In this document: positions 39,726 to 47,978 of the stretch, in pieces
Layout of the letters: every line of letters starts with the position of its first letter
Numbering within the stretch: position 1 is the stretch's first letter
Source of the DNA: Rodentibacter mrazii
GTDB taxonomy: Bacteria; Pseudomonadota; Gammaproteobacteria; Enterobacterales; Pasteurellaceae
Direction of reading: 5' to 3'
Length of the DNA: 64,000 nucleotides
Assembly: GCF_001998825.1 (NCBI RefSeq)
Contig: NZ_MLHG01000051.1
Location: 1 to 64,000 of the forward strand
Program-made: the position numbers and the translations under genes
Notes under the pieces: generated by a model
What the model was told of the DNA's origin: nothing
Database searches by the model: none
Seen by the model: only the letters and a program-made list of their open reading frames with translations

Positions 39726-40910
39726 ATGCAAAATGAATTAACAAAGAAAGAACAACGCTTAATGCGCCGTTGGTTTAGAAAAACCGATTCAAATACTATC
39801 GAATTGAAAGAAAAACGTTGGGCGGCAGTTAAGATAGTGTTAGGAATAATTCTTATTGCGAGTATTTATTATAATTTCATAGATCCTCGCTACAAAGAAA
39901 TGACTTGGCGTGATTTAGAATTAACTTTTCAACCGGATAAATGGGCAGAAAAACAATATGAATATGAAGTATCTGATGAAGATCCGAATGTAACAAGATG
40001 GGGAGAAAGCAAAGAAGAATTTCTTATATCGATGAAAGAACATCGAAGAGAGAAAGCCGGTTTGATTATTGGCTATATTTATTTTCTTACAAGCCTATAT
40101 ATTTTCTCTCTTGTTTATTTTCTTTGGCCTGCTAAACGTCGAGTACGTTTTGATCGTAAGCGAGGCATTATTTACACCTATGTGAATAACAATTTTTATT
40201 TAACCGAGGTTAATAAATTAATGCGTCCGTTACCCGAATATTTTGCATTTGTAGGTGGTGCATTATTTTTTTGGGTACATCCATATCAACAGGCAAAACA
40301 TTTTGCTAATTTTAGAGGTGGCTCACAAATGATTGTGTCAGACCGCACCATGTGGCTACCGATGATTTTTATGCTCTCCCCAAAAATGTACCAACATAGT
40401 AAAGGCGCTGTACTTAAACGCTTTTTAGTGGAGTTTATGAACCCGCATACGCCACCGGAACGCATTGCAAGTATGATGAAAGCACTGGAAACCCGTCCAA
40501 GTATTTTTGAATGCCTAGAAAAGATTTTATTTGGTTGGATAGACGGTGGCTTATACTGCCGTAAATTACCGAAAGACGAAGTGTTGGAAAAAGAAATTGA
40601 ACGTTATTTTACCGAACAAGCCCCTCATATCACGGCACTTCCTGCATTTGAGATGGGAACCTATGAAGAAGGGATGAGATTAAAGTGGAAATTTAAAAAT
40701 ATGAAGATTATCTCGCAGGAGGAAAATATCAAAGCGGGCTATGGTATCGTACCCTGCCCTCAGTTATATGAATATCCGATTCTTTCATTACACTACAACC
40801 GATTCGGTATTGCTTGGGGAAATGAGGCAGGGGATGTCGAGCCTTGCGCTAAACCACCCAAACCAAATAAATGGAAAACTCAGAAACTCAAGTACAGGAA
40901 TAAGAAATAG
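39726..40910 (+). CDS. two-TM membrane protein, putative immunity protein 2 (loop type B)
   Basis: The 394-residue paralogue shares the N-terminal QNELTKKEQRLMRRWFRKT and the RVRFDRKRGIIYTY region. Its loop between TM1 and TM2 (about 50-112) is of a different type, with WRDLELTFQPDKWAEKQYEY and DPNVTRWGESKEE, shared with paralogue 3. The central part (EYFAFVGG, HPYQQAKHFAN) follows paralogue 1. The C-terminal segment is again like paralogue 1 (IKAGYGIVPCP, FGIAWGNEAGDVE). It starts three bases after tip 1 behind CGGAG. The function as immunity protein is inferred. Confidence 0.72.
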   Translation: MQNELTKKEQRLMRRWFRKTDSNTIELKEKRWAAVKIVLGIILIASIYYNFIDPRYKEMTWRDLELTFQPDKWAEKQYEYEVSDEDPNVTRWGESKEEFLISMKEHRREKAGLIIGYIYFLTSLYIFSLVYFLWPAKRRVRFDRKRGIIYTYVNNNFYLTEVNKLMRPLPEYFAFVGGALFFWVHPYQQAKHFANFRGGSQMIVSDRTMWLPMIFMLSPKMYQHSKGAVLKRFLVEFMNPHTPPERIASMMKALETRPSIFECLEKILFGWIDGGLYCRKLPKDEVLEKEIERYFTEQAPHITALPAFEMGTYEEGMRLKWKFKNMKIISQEENIKAGYGIVPCPQLYEYPILSLHYNRFGIAWGNEAGDVEPCAKPPKPNKWKTQKLKYRNKK

Positions 40911-40947
40911 TTATATCTTATATAAAAATAAAAGTGCGGTTAAAATT

Positions 40948-41355
40948 TTGAGTGTTTTTGTAAGAGTAAGAAATACCGAGAAAAATGACCGCACTTTTGT
41001 TTTCACAAGGAACAGCAAAATCAGCCAAGGTTATTACCGTATTAGCTGTGCCGAATTTAGACGTACAGAGCCAACCACACATAATCTGGTCATTAACCTG
41101 TATCAATGGGGTTCAGCTCAAGCACAACCGATTAAACGGTTTTATGCAGGAGCTCCCAGTGAAGTCACATTTTATCTTGCCGAGAATAATATCCACATAG
41201 AAGATATTCGTATTATTGCGGAGTTTACGGATAAGGAAGGCGGCACCTTTGAGGATGTTTATTTCAGTGAAGAGTTTGAAAATAAAACGAAGGAAATCCA
41301 ACAACGAGCGCTAGCTGCAATGGAAACAGCAATAGATGAAGGCTACTCGGAGTAA
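40948..41355 (+). CDS. orphan effector C-terminal tip 2
   Basis: This 135-codon copy is nearly identical to tip 1 and has the same TTG position; the last ~15 residues differ slightly (ALAAMETAIDEGYSE). The frame is also open upstream through the end of paralogue 2 to about 40741, but homology to tip 1 sets the meaningful start at 40948. A complete USS lies just upstream (40931-40940) and the inverted USS is inside the frame. Whether it is translated, or is kept as a passenger or ribosome-binding-site donor, cannot be decided from sequence. Confidence 0.55.
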   Translation: MSVFVRVRNTEKNDRTFVFTRNSKISQGYYRISCAEFRRTEPTTHNLVINLYQWGSAQAQPIKRFYAGAPSEVTFYLAENNIHIEDIRIIAEFTDKEGGTFEDVYFSEEFENKTKEIQQRALAAMETAIDEGYSE

Positions 41356-41358
41356 GTA

Positions 41359-42510
41359 ATGCAAAATGAATTAACAAAAAAAGAGCAACGCCTAATGCGT
41401 CGTTGGTTTAGAAAGACTGGTGAAAATACCATTGAGTTGAAAGAAAAACGTTGGGGATGGATAAAGATTATACTTGGGATAATCCTGATGGGGGGGATTT
41501 ATTATAATTTTATTGATCTTAACCATAAAGAATGGACTTGGCGTAACGTAGAACTAACCTTTCAACCAGATAAATGGGCAGAAAAACAATATGAGTATGA
41601 AGTATCTGATGAAGATCCTAATTTAACAAGGTGGGGAGAAACCAAAGAAGAATTTCTTATATCAATGAAAGAACATCGAAGAGAGAAAGCCAGTCTGATT
41701 ATTGGCTATATTTACATTCTCACAAGTTTATATTTTTCATTTTTTCTTTACTGCCTCTGGCCAGCCAAACGGAGAGTACGTTTTGATCGCAAACGCAGCA
41801 TTATTTATACCTATGTGAATAAAAAATTTTATTTAACCGAAGTAAATAAGTTGATGCGCCCGTTTCCTGAATACATTATCAATACCGGTGCAATGGTGAT
41901 ATTTTGGGTCCACCCGTATGAGTATCCCCATAAGATAAACATCTTTCGTCGGGGTTCACAAATGATGGTGTCGGATTACACCATGTGGTTACCTATGCTA
42001 GGTATGATATTTACCTTAAATCAAAATCTGTATAAAAGAAGTTCGGCAGCCACCTTGAAACGCTTTTTGGTGGATTTTATGAATCCCGATACGCCACCGG
42101 AACGGATTGCAAGTATGATGAAAGCACTGGAAACCCGTCCAAGTATTTGTGAATATCTAGAAAAGATTTTATTCGGTTGGATTGACAGTGGATTATATTG
42201 CCGTGGGTTACCAAAAGATGAGGTATTAGAAACGGAGATTGAAAAATACTTTACGGAACAGGCTCCGAAAATCAAAGCATTGCCCTCTTGCAGTATGCGG
42301 GCAGACCCTAGCGAGAAAACTACATTGAAAAGCGGTTTCCTGACTATTGAAACTGTGGAGCTGAACCGAGCGTTGGGGTTTAAGCGTGTGCCTTACAAGA
42401 ACTTATATGAATACCCGAAACGTTCTATGCATTCCGGCGGCTTTATAGGTGGTTGGGGGAACGAATTGGAAGACGGTAAGTATTCAGAGAAAGATGATTT
42501 ATTAAGTTAA
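41359..42510 (+). CDS. two-TM membrane protein, putative immunity protein 3 (loop type B, divergent C-terminus)
   Basis: The 383-residue paralogue has the type B periplasmic loop (YEYEVSDEDPNLTRWGE). Its central part, VIFWVHPYEYPHKINIFRRG, is shared only with paralogue 4. Its last ~90 residues are unlike the other three (ALPSCSMRADPSEKTTLKSG, then KRVPYKNLYEYPKRSMHSGG), ending EDGKYSEKDDLLS. A mosaic origin is therefore likely. Its stop overlaps the ATG of tip 3 (TAATG), the only case in the array where an orphan tip has a coupled ATG start. Confidence 0.72.
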   Translation: MQNELTKKEQRLMRRWFRKTGENTIELKEKRWGWIKIILGIILMGGIYYNFIDLNHKEWTWRNVELTFQPDKWAEKQYEYEVSDEDPNLTRWGETKEEFLISMKEHRREKASLIIGYIYILTSLYFSFFLYCLWPAKRRVRFDRKRSIIYTYVNKKFYLTEVNKLMRPFPEYIINTGAMVIFWVHPYEYPHKINIFRRGSQMMVSDYTMWLPMLGMIFTLNQNLYKRSSAATLKRFLVDFMNPDTPPERIASMMKALETRPSICEYLEKILFGWIDSGLYCRGLPKDEVLETEIEKYFTEQAPKIKALPSCSMRADPSEKTTLKSGFLTIETVELNRALGFKRVPYKNLYEYPKRSMHSGGFIGGWGNELEDGKYSEKDDLLS

Positions 42511-42941
42511 TGAACAAAAGTGCGGTTAAAATTTTGAGTGTTTTTATAAGAGTAAGAAATGCCAAGAAAAATGACCGCACTTTTGTTTTCACAAGGAACA
42601 GCAAAATCAGTCAAGATTATTATCGCATTAGCTGTGCCGAATTTAGACGCACTGAGCCAACTACACATAATTTGGTGATTAACCTGTATCAATGGGGATC
42701 CGCTCAGGCACTGCCGATTAAACGGTTTTATGCAGGCGCTGCCGGTGAAGTCAGATTCCACCTTGCCGAAAATAATATTCATATCAAAGAAGTGCGTATT
42801 GTTGCAGAGTTTACCGATAAGGAAGGCGGCACCTTTGAGGATGTCTATTTCAGCGAGGAGTTTCAAAATAAAACGAAGGAAATCCAACAACAAGCACAGG
42901 CTGTGATGGAAAAAGCAATAGAAGAAGGTTATTCGGAGTAA
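42510..42941 (+). CDS. orphan effector C-terminal tip 3 with ATG start
   Basis: A 143-residue frame starting at an ATG that overlaps the stop of paralogue 3. The first residues MNKSAVKILSV are translated from a USS (KSAV). The tip itself (SKISQDYYRISCAEFRRTE onward) is closer to the effector's own C-terminus than tips 1 and 2, with QALPIKRFYAG and HIKEVRIVAEFTDKEGG. The frame is intact, so this copy could be made as a free protein. Its last codons carry the CGGAG ribosome-binding site for paralogue 4. Confidence 0.6.
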   Translation: MNKSAVKILSVFIRVRNAKKNDRTFVFTRNSKISQDYYRISCAEFRRTEPTTHNLVINLYQWGSAQALPIKRFYAGAAGEVRFHLAENNIHIKEVRIVAEFTDKEGGTFEDVYFSEEFQNKTKEIQQQAQAVMEKAIEEGYSE

Positions 42942-42944
42942 ATG

Positions 42945-44114
42945 ATGCAAAACGAGTTAACAAAAAAAGAGCAGCGCCTAATGCGCCGCTGGTTTAGAAA
43001 AACTGATGAAAATACCATTGAATTGAAAGAAAAACGCTGGGGATGGATAAAGATTATACTTGGGATAATCCTGATGGGGGGGATTTATTATGATTTTATT
43101 GATCCTCGTTACCAAGCACTTACTATACAAGAACTAAAATTTGCATTTCAACCTGAAACCCGCTTTCAAAAAGAGTTTTCGCGCATAGAAGATGATAATA
43201 ATCCTAATTATACAAGGTTTGGGGAAACTAAAGATGAATATATGGCTAGAATGTGGGATCGCCATAAAGGCGATATTTGGGTTGGTTACTTTATTGCAGG
43301 CAAATATGCTCTATTTTTGATCTACTGCCTCTGGCCAGCCAAACGGCGAGTCCGTTTTGATCGCAAACGCAGCATTATTTATACCTATGTGAATAAAAAA
43401 TTTTATTTAACCGAAGTCAATAAGTTGATGCGCCCGTTTCCGGAATACATTATCAATACCGGTGCAATGGTGATATTTTGGGTCCACCCGTATGAGTATC
43501 CCCATAAGATAAACATCTTTCGTCGGGGTTCACAAATGATGGTGTCGGATTACACCATGTGGTTACCGATGCTAGGCATGATATTTACCTTAAATCGAAA
43601 TCTGTATAAAAAAAGTTCGGCAGCCACCTTGAAACGCTTTTTGGTGGATTTTATGAACCCTGATACACCGCCGGAACGGATTGCCGGCATGATGAAAGCA
43701 CTGGAAACCCGTCCAAGTATTTGTGAATATCTAGAAAAGATTTTATTCGGTTGGATTGACAGTGGATTATATTGCCGTGGGTTGCCGAAAGATGAAATAT
43801 TAGAAAAAGAGATTGAACGCTATTTTGCCGAACAAGCCCCGCATATCAAGGCACTTCCTTCATTTGAAATGGGAAGTTATGAAGAAAGTTTGGAATTACA
43901 ATGGAAATTCAAGAATATGAAAATTATTTCGGTGGAGGAGAATATTAAAGCGGGTTATGGGGTGATGCCTTGTCCGAATTTATATGCCTACCCGATTCGT
44001 TCATTACACCGTAATCGATTTGGTATTGCTTGGGGGAATGAGGCAGGGGATGTTGAGCAGTTTCCTAAATCAGTGGGCAAATGGAAAAGTCGAAAACTAA
44101 AGAATAAGAAATAG
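42945..44114 (+). CDS. two-TM membrane protein, putative immunity protein 4 (loop type A)
   Basis: The 389-residue paralogue is a visible mosaic. Its periplasmic loop (YQALTIQELKFAFQPETRFQ, then ARMWDRHKGD) and its C-terminal third (MKIISVEENIKAGYGVMPCP) are nearly identical to paralogue 1. TM1 and the centre (KIILGIILMGGIYYDF; VHPYEYPHKINIFRRG) follow paralogue 3. Two ATG codons in tandem (42942, 42945) are possible; spacing from GGAG in the other paralogues favours 42945. A USS-pair terminator follows at 44128, ending the array. Confidence 0.72.
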   Translation: MQNELTKKEQRLMRRWFRKTDENTIELKEKRWGWIKIILGIILMGGIYYDFIDPRYQALTIQELKFAFQPETRFQKEFSRIEDDNNPNYTRFGETKDEYMARMWDRHKGDIWVGYFIAGKYALFLIYCLWPAKRRVRFDRKRSIIYTYVNKKFYLTEVNKLMRPFPEYIINTGAMVIFWVHPYEYPHKINIFRRGSQMMVSDYTMWLPMLGMIFTLNRNLYKKSSAATLKRFLVDFMNPDTPPERIAGMMKALETRPSICEYLEKILFGWIDSGLYCRGLPKDEILEKEIERYFAEQAPHIKALPSFEMGSYEESLELQWKFKNMKIISVEENIKAGYGVMPCPNLYAYPIRSLHRNRFGIAWGNEAGDVEQFPKSVGKWKSRKLKNKK

Positions 44115-44127
44115 TGATATTTTACCT

Positions 44128-44158
44128 AAAAGTGCGGTTAAAAATGACCGCACTTTTT
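44128..44158 (+). terminator. USS-pair terminator closing the cassette array
   Basis: AAAAGTGCGGT (44128-44138) and ACCGCACTTTT (44147-44157) form an 11-bp stem with an 8-base loop and a following T. The same terminator with a loop expanded to about 45 bases precedes each orphan tip. Confidence 0.9.
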
Positions 44159-44312
44159 AATGTTCCGGCTGGAAAGAAATATAAAAATTCATCTAATTTT
44201 AACGACTATGAGTTAAAAATAAGTTATAGTGCATGGGCTTTATTAATGTATTACCAAAGTAAACATGTTCGATATTTATAAAAATTATTTAAACTCATGA
44301 GGAGAATCTCTT

Positions 44313-45857
44313 ATGTCTAGTTGGTCGGAAGGCTATGTTAGCGATATAAACTACACTTTTGGCTATTATTCGGAACTTAATCCCAATAATGCCATTGTTC
44401 CTTTTTTAATGGCGGGGATTGCGTTACCGGAATCAATTTCAACTTCTCAATATAACGCTTGTGAGCTAGGGTTTGGGCAAGGTATATCGGTTAATGTACA
44501 TGCGACAGCCGGTCATGCTAAATGGTATGCAACGGATTTTAATCCATCTCAAGCCAATTTTGCCTGTTATCTTTCTGAGGTGGCAAATAATGGCGCATTA
44601 ATTGCTGATCAAGGGTTTAATGAATTTTGCAAACGTGATGATTTACCGGAATTTGATTTTATCGGTTTGCATGGTATCTGGTCTTGGATTTCTGATGAAA
44701 ATCGTACCATTGTTGTGGATTTTATTCGCCGTAAACTCAAAGTCGGGGGCATTTTATATATCAGTTATAACACCTTACCGGGCTGGTCTGCGCCATCGCC
44801 GGTACGTCATTTATTGCTTCAACATCATAATACAATGACTGCACATTCTAATAGTCGCCAACAAAATATTAAGGATAGTATAGAGTTTGTTGGTAAAGTA
44901 TTTGCTCAAAGCCCCAATCTAACACAAAAATCACCGGAATTACTTTCTCGAGTAGAACGACTTAAAAATAGTGATCCACATTATGTAGCTCACGAATATC
45001 TGAATAAAGACTGGCAACCGATGTATTTTGCCGATATGCAAAAATGGTTAGAATCCGCCAAATTGACTTTCGCTTGTTCCAGTAACTATTTAGACGATTT
45101 TAACGAAACCCTCTATAACCAAGAACAACGAGAGTTTATGGCTGGTTTTAGTGCCCCATCATTTGCTCAAACGGTTAAAGACTTTATCTTAAATAAACAA
45201 TTCCGCAAAGATTTTTGGGTAAAAGGCGCACGTCGATTAAATGGTTATGAGCAAAAAGAGGCATGGAAAAAATTGCGTGTCTTGCTACATACTCCTCGTA
45301 AGCAAATTGAAATGAAAGCCTCAAGCCATTTGACAGTTGATTTGAATGTGGATTTATTTAATCCCATACTGGATATTCTGCATGATCATAAAGTCCACTT
45401 GGTTAAAGATATTGTTGAAGCACTAAAAGGTCGTTTTAATGAAATGGATATTTTTACGGTTTTAGCTATCCTTGCCGGTAAAAATAATTTGGCGGTAGTA
45501 CAATCGGACGACGCAATTGAGCAATCGCGCCCGCATTGTACAGCATTTAATCGCTATGTCTTGGAACAATCCCGTTCTTCGCAATTTAATATTAACTATC
45601 TTGCCAGCCCGGTTACCGGCGGTGCATACAATCTTGATATGGTACAACGTTGGTTTTTACTTGCCCATATTGAGGGGCTTACGAAGAAAGAACAATTGGA
45701 TTTCGCTTGGAGTTTATTAAAGGAAAACGGTTTGTTTATGGCAGAAGAGGGGAAAACCTTGGAAAAGGATGAGGAAGGAAAAGCCAGAATGGAAAGAATC
45801 TACAATGGATTTGTAGAAAATCAACTGCCACAGTTAAAATGTTTAGGGATTATCTAA
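44313..45857 (+). CDS. class I SAM-dependent methyltransferase with methyltransferase regulatory domain
   Basis: The 514-residue protein has an N-terminal Rossmann methyltransferase part (ACELGFGQG as the SAM-binding motif I; DFIGLHGIWSWIS and LKVGGILYISYNTLPGW later). A longer C-terminal part (about 200-514) follows, of the methyltransferase-regulatory type. Similar proteins are found in Pasteurellaceae and Neisseriaceae; the substrate is unknown to me. ATG at 44313 has a strong GAGGAGA ribosome-binding site. It stands alone between the effector array terminator and the terminator at 45909, so a link with the array is positional only. Confidence 0.78.
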   Translation: MSSWSEGYVSDINYTFGYYSELNPNNAIVPFLMAGIALPESISTSQYNACELGFGQGISVNVHATAGHAKWYATDFNPSQANFACYLSEVANNGALIADQGFNEFCKRDDLPEFDFIGLHGIWSWISDENRTIVVDFIRRKLKVGGILYISYNTLPGWSAPSPVRHLLLQHHNTMTAHSNSRQQNIKDSIEFVGKVFAQSPNLTQKSPELLSRVERLKNSDPHYVAHEYLNKDWQPMYFADMQKWLESAKLTFACSSNYLDDFNETLYNQEQREFMAGFSAPSFAQTVKDFILNKQFRKDFWVKGARRLNGYEQKEAWKKLRVLLHTPRKQIEMKASSHLTVDLNVDLFNPILDILHDHKVHLVKDIVEALKGRFNEMDIFTVLAILAGKNNLAVVQSDDAIEQSRPHCTAFNRYVLEQSRSSQFNINYLASPVTGGAYNLDMVQRWFLLAHIEGLTKKEQLDFAWSLLKENGLFMAEEGKTLEKDEEGKARMERIYNGFVENQLPQLKCLGII

Positions 45858-45908
45858 ATTAACTAAAAATGACATTAATAGCTTAATATTTTTTATTAAG
45901 GATGAAAT

Positions 45909-45940
45909 AAAGCCCGATCTTGTTGAAAGTATCGGGCTTT
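45909..45940 (+). terminator. terminator after the methyltransferase gene
   Basis: Perfect 10-bp arms AAAGCCCGAT / ATCGGGCTTT enclose a 12-base loop. The A- and T-ends allow function in both directions. Confidence 0.85.
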
Positions 45941-45982
45941 AAATATATTTCTGATTATAGAAACATTTTATGGAAATTAAAT

Positions 45983-45998
45983 GGGCACCAAAAGTGCC
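45983..45998 (-). terminator. terminator-like hairpin at the end of the nap operon
   Basis: GGCAC / GTGCC around a CAAAA loop, read on the minus strand after the napC stop and followed by CATTTAATTT. A USS lies between it and napC at about 46010-46019. Confidence 0.5.
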
Positions 45999-46029
45999 TT
46001 TATTCATATAAAGTGCGGTCAAAATTTGA

Positions 46030-46650
46030 TTACTTTTCCGCTTTATCCGATGTTTCTTTTTTAAACCCGGATTCTACATTGCTCATATCAGGTAACTGGT
46101 GGGCAATACCTTTATGACAGTCAATACAGGTTTTTCCCTCTGTTTTGATTTTCTCGTGCATTTTTGCCGCAACAGGGCGTTGTTCATTGAAATTCATTCG
46201 ATCCACATTATGACAATTACGGCATTCTTGGGAATCATTGGCTTTCATTCGTGCCCATTCGTTTTGAGCCATGGCTAAACGATGTTGATTAAATTTTTCC
46301 AGCGTATCCACTTTGCCGGTGTAATGGGCATAGACTTCTTTTGCCGCAATGATTTTACGTTTCATCTTCGGCCCGAACTCGTGTGGTACGTGACAATCCG
46401 GACAACTTGCTCCCACACCGGTACGGGTTTGGTAATGCACGCTGTGGAGATATTCGGGATAGGCATCATTCATATGGCAACTTGCGCAGAATTGTTCGGT
46501 ATTTGTTTTCTCTAAACCGTAATTGAATCCTACCCAAGATAAAATGCCGCCAATAAAAGCCAAGCTAATGATTGTTCCCACCGCAAGACGGCTCGGTTTA
46601 CGAAACCAATGCCAAAAGCGCACGATGAAATTTGGTTTTTTCTCTGACAT
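46030..46650 (-). CDS. napC: NapC tetraheme c-type cytochrome
   Basis: The 206-residue protein has an N-terminal membrane anchor (GTIISLAFIGGILSWVGFNYG) and four CXXCH haem sites: CASCH, CPDCH, CRNCH and CIDCH. It carries electrons from membrane quinol to the periplasmic NapAB nitrate reductase. It is the last gene of napFDAGHBC, 12 bases after napB. Confidence 0.97.
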   Translation of the reverse strand: MSEKKPNFIVRFWHWFRKPSRLAVGTIISLAFIGGILSWVGFNYGLEKTNTEQFCASCHMNDAYPEYLHSVHYQTRTGVGASCPDCHVPHEFGPKMKRKIIAAKEVYAHYTGKVDTLEKFNQHRLAMAQNEWARMKANDSQECRNCHNVDRMNFNEQRPVAAKMHEKIKTEGKTCIDCHKGIAHQLPDMSNVESGFKKETSDKAEK

Positions 46651-46662
46651 AATCTTTCCTTA

Positions 46663-47106
46663 TTAGTTACCGTAGCCTTTCATCGGTTTGAAATCGTTTG
46701 GCACAATAGGATCGACATTTGATTGAGAAACATGGCATTGTAAGCAAAAATAACGGCGCGGTGATGAGCTGGAGCCAATGTTTCCGTCACGATCCATAAA
46801 GTGTGTCGGACTGATTCGGGTTGCCCCGCTTAAACGTGAATTTTCAGGGCTATGACAGTTTAAGCATTGATTCACATTTTTTGTCACTTGATAGTTAGCC
46901 ACACTATGCGGCACCATTGGGGGTTGGTTCACATAATTTAATGCCGGTAAGTCACTGTTACGTGGCGCAGTGTGAAATGCCGGTGCAATATTTTCCGGTG
47001 ATTGGGTTAAATCTTTACCTATCGATTTAACGTCATTTGCCATTAAATAACCGGCAAAAAGTGCGGTCATTAATCCCACTAAAATTTTAGATACCTGATT
47101 GGTCAT
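46663..47106 (-). CDS. napB: NapB diheme cytochrome subunit of periplasmic nitrate reductase
   Basis: About 147 residues with a signal peptide (KILVGLMTALFAGYLMA) and two haem sites, CLNCH and CLQCH. It passes electrons from NapC to NapA. The frame can start at a GTG at 47115 overlapping napH, but ATG at 47106 is at a good distance from GGGGAG, which lies in the napH end codons. A USS within the signal region is read in frame. Confidence 0.95.
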   Translation of the reverse strand: MTNQVSKILVGLMTALFAGYLMANDVKSIGKDLTQSPENIAPAFHTAPRNSDLPALNYVNQPPMVPHSVANYQVTKNVNQCLNCHSPENSRLSGATRISPTHFMDRDGNIGSSSSPRRYFCLQCHVSQSNVDPIVPNDFKPMKGYGN

Positions 47107-47111
47107 TTTAA

Positions 47112-47978
47112 TCACTCCCCTGAATGATTGAATCGAGTTGAAAATTTGAAAACTTTTTCAGCGCAAACATCAATACAACGTCCGCAGCTGATGCAATCTT
47201 TAGAAAGCACAAGTAGGCTTTCGTCTTTTTTTCCGTGTAAAGGTGAACGTAACACTTGTGCTTCCGGACAGACATTATAGCAATCCATACAGTTGTCACA
47301 TTTGCTGCGATCAACGACTTTAATTCGGAGAATACTTTTGGCACCAATAATACCGTAAGCCGCCCCGATTGGGCATAAATGTCCGCACCAACCGTGTTCG
47401 ACAATCAACAAATCAAAAAGAAAAATTACTACAATTAACCAAGTTGTCGCGCCAAGTCCAAAGACAAAAGCACGCCCTAGTGCCGCAACGGGGTTAATCC
47501 ACTCCCACAGTAGCATTCCGCTTGCCGCACTGCCGACTAAAATCATCGCTAAAATACCGTAGCGTAGCCCTCGTGAGAGTTTTGCCGTTTGGCGAATACC
47601 GAGTTTACGGCGTAACCATGCTGCGGTATCAGTCACGACATTTAGCGGGCAGACCCAACCACAAAAAACTTTACTTCCTAGTACTGCGTAGCAAAGTACA
47701 ATAATTGCAGCGCCGATTAGTGTCAGTACATCGGGCAAATGGCCTGTCGCGAGGCTTTCTGCTGTAATTAAAGGATCACTTAAAGGAATCGTATCGAACA
47801 ACAGACTACCACTGTAATTACCTTTTAAGATCCATACCCCTAAATAAGGACCGCTTAAAAACATCGCCAGAATGCTGAATTGGCTTAAACGTCGCCAAAA
47901 TAAAAAGCGGTTGGCATACCACCATCCCCATTTTTGGCGGGCTTCTCTGCCGGCATGTTTAGGTGCATTTGCTGCCAT
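47112..47978 (-). CDS. napH: NapH quinol dehydrogenase membrane subunit
   Basis: The 288-residue protein has about four membrane helices, cytoplasmic CVCP-type motifs (GWVCPLN, GHLCPIG) and two C-terminal 4Fe-4S sites (CDNCMDCYNVCP, CISCGRCIDVCA). With NapG it forms an alternative quinol-oxidising route into NapC and NapAB. Its start overlaps the napG stop by one base (47978). Confidence 0.96.
   Translation of the reverse strand: MAANAPKHAGREARQKWGWWYANRFLFWRRLSQFSILAMFLSGPYLGVWILKGNYSGSLLFDTIPLSDPLITAESLATGHLPDVLTLIGAAIIVLCYAVLGSKVFCGWVCPLNVVTDTAAWLRRKLGIRQTAKLSRGLRYGILAMILVGSAASGMLLWEWINPVAALGRAFVFGLGATTWLIVVIFLFDLLIVEHGWCGHLCPIGAAYGIIGAKSILRIKVVDRSKCDNCMDCYNVCPEAQVLRSPLHGKKDESLLVLSKDCISCGRCIDVCAEKVFKFSTRFNHSGE

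Larger units (their letters stand above)
39284..44114 (+). repeat. three tandem ~1.6 kb cassettes: USS-pair terminator, effector tip, membrane paralogue
   Basis: Units run about 39284-40910, 40911-42510 and 42511-44114. Each starts with a USS followed about 40 bases later by an inverted USS. An orphan copy of the last ~112 effector codons and one membrane-protein paralogue complete the unit. The tip copies in the first two units are almost identical, including identical stretches of well over 150 bases. The effector 3' end plus the first paralogue (37778-39283) is the apparent parent unit. A normal short-loop USS terminator (44128) closes the array. Confidence 0.9.

Noticed and set aside
40741..40947. 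Upstream extension of orphan tip 2 into the end of paralogue 2
   Set aside because: The extension runs antiphase over an established coding region and has no counterpart in tips 1 and 3.
39284..44114. CRISPR-like or insertion-sequence origin of the tandem repeats
   Set aside because: The repeat units are ~1.6 kb coding units with no short spacers, no terminal inverted repeats at unit edges and no transposase.
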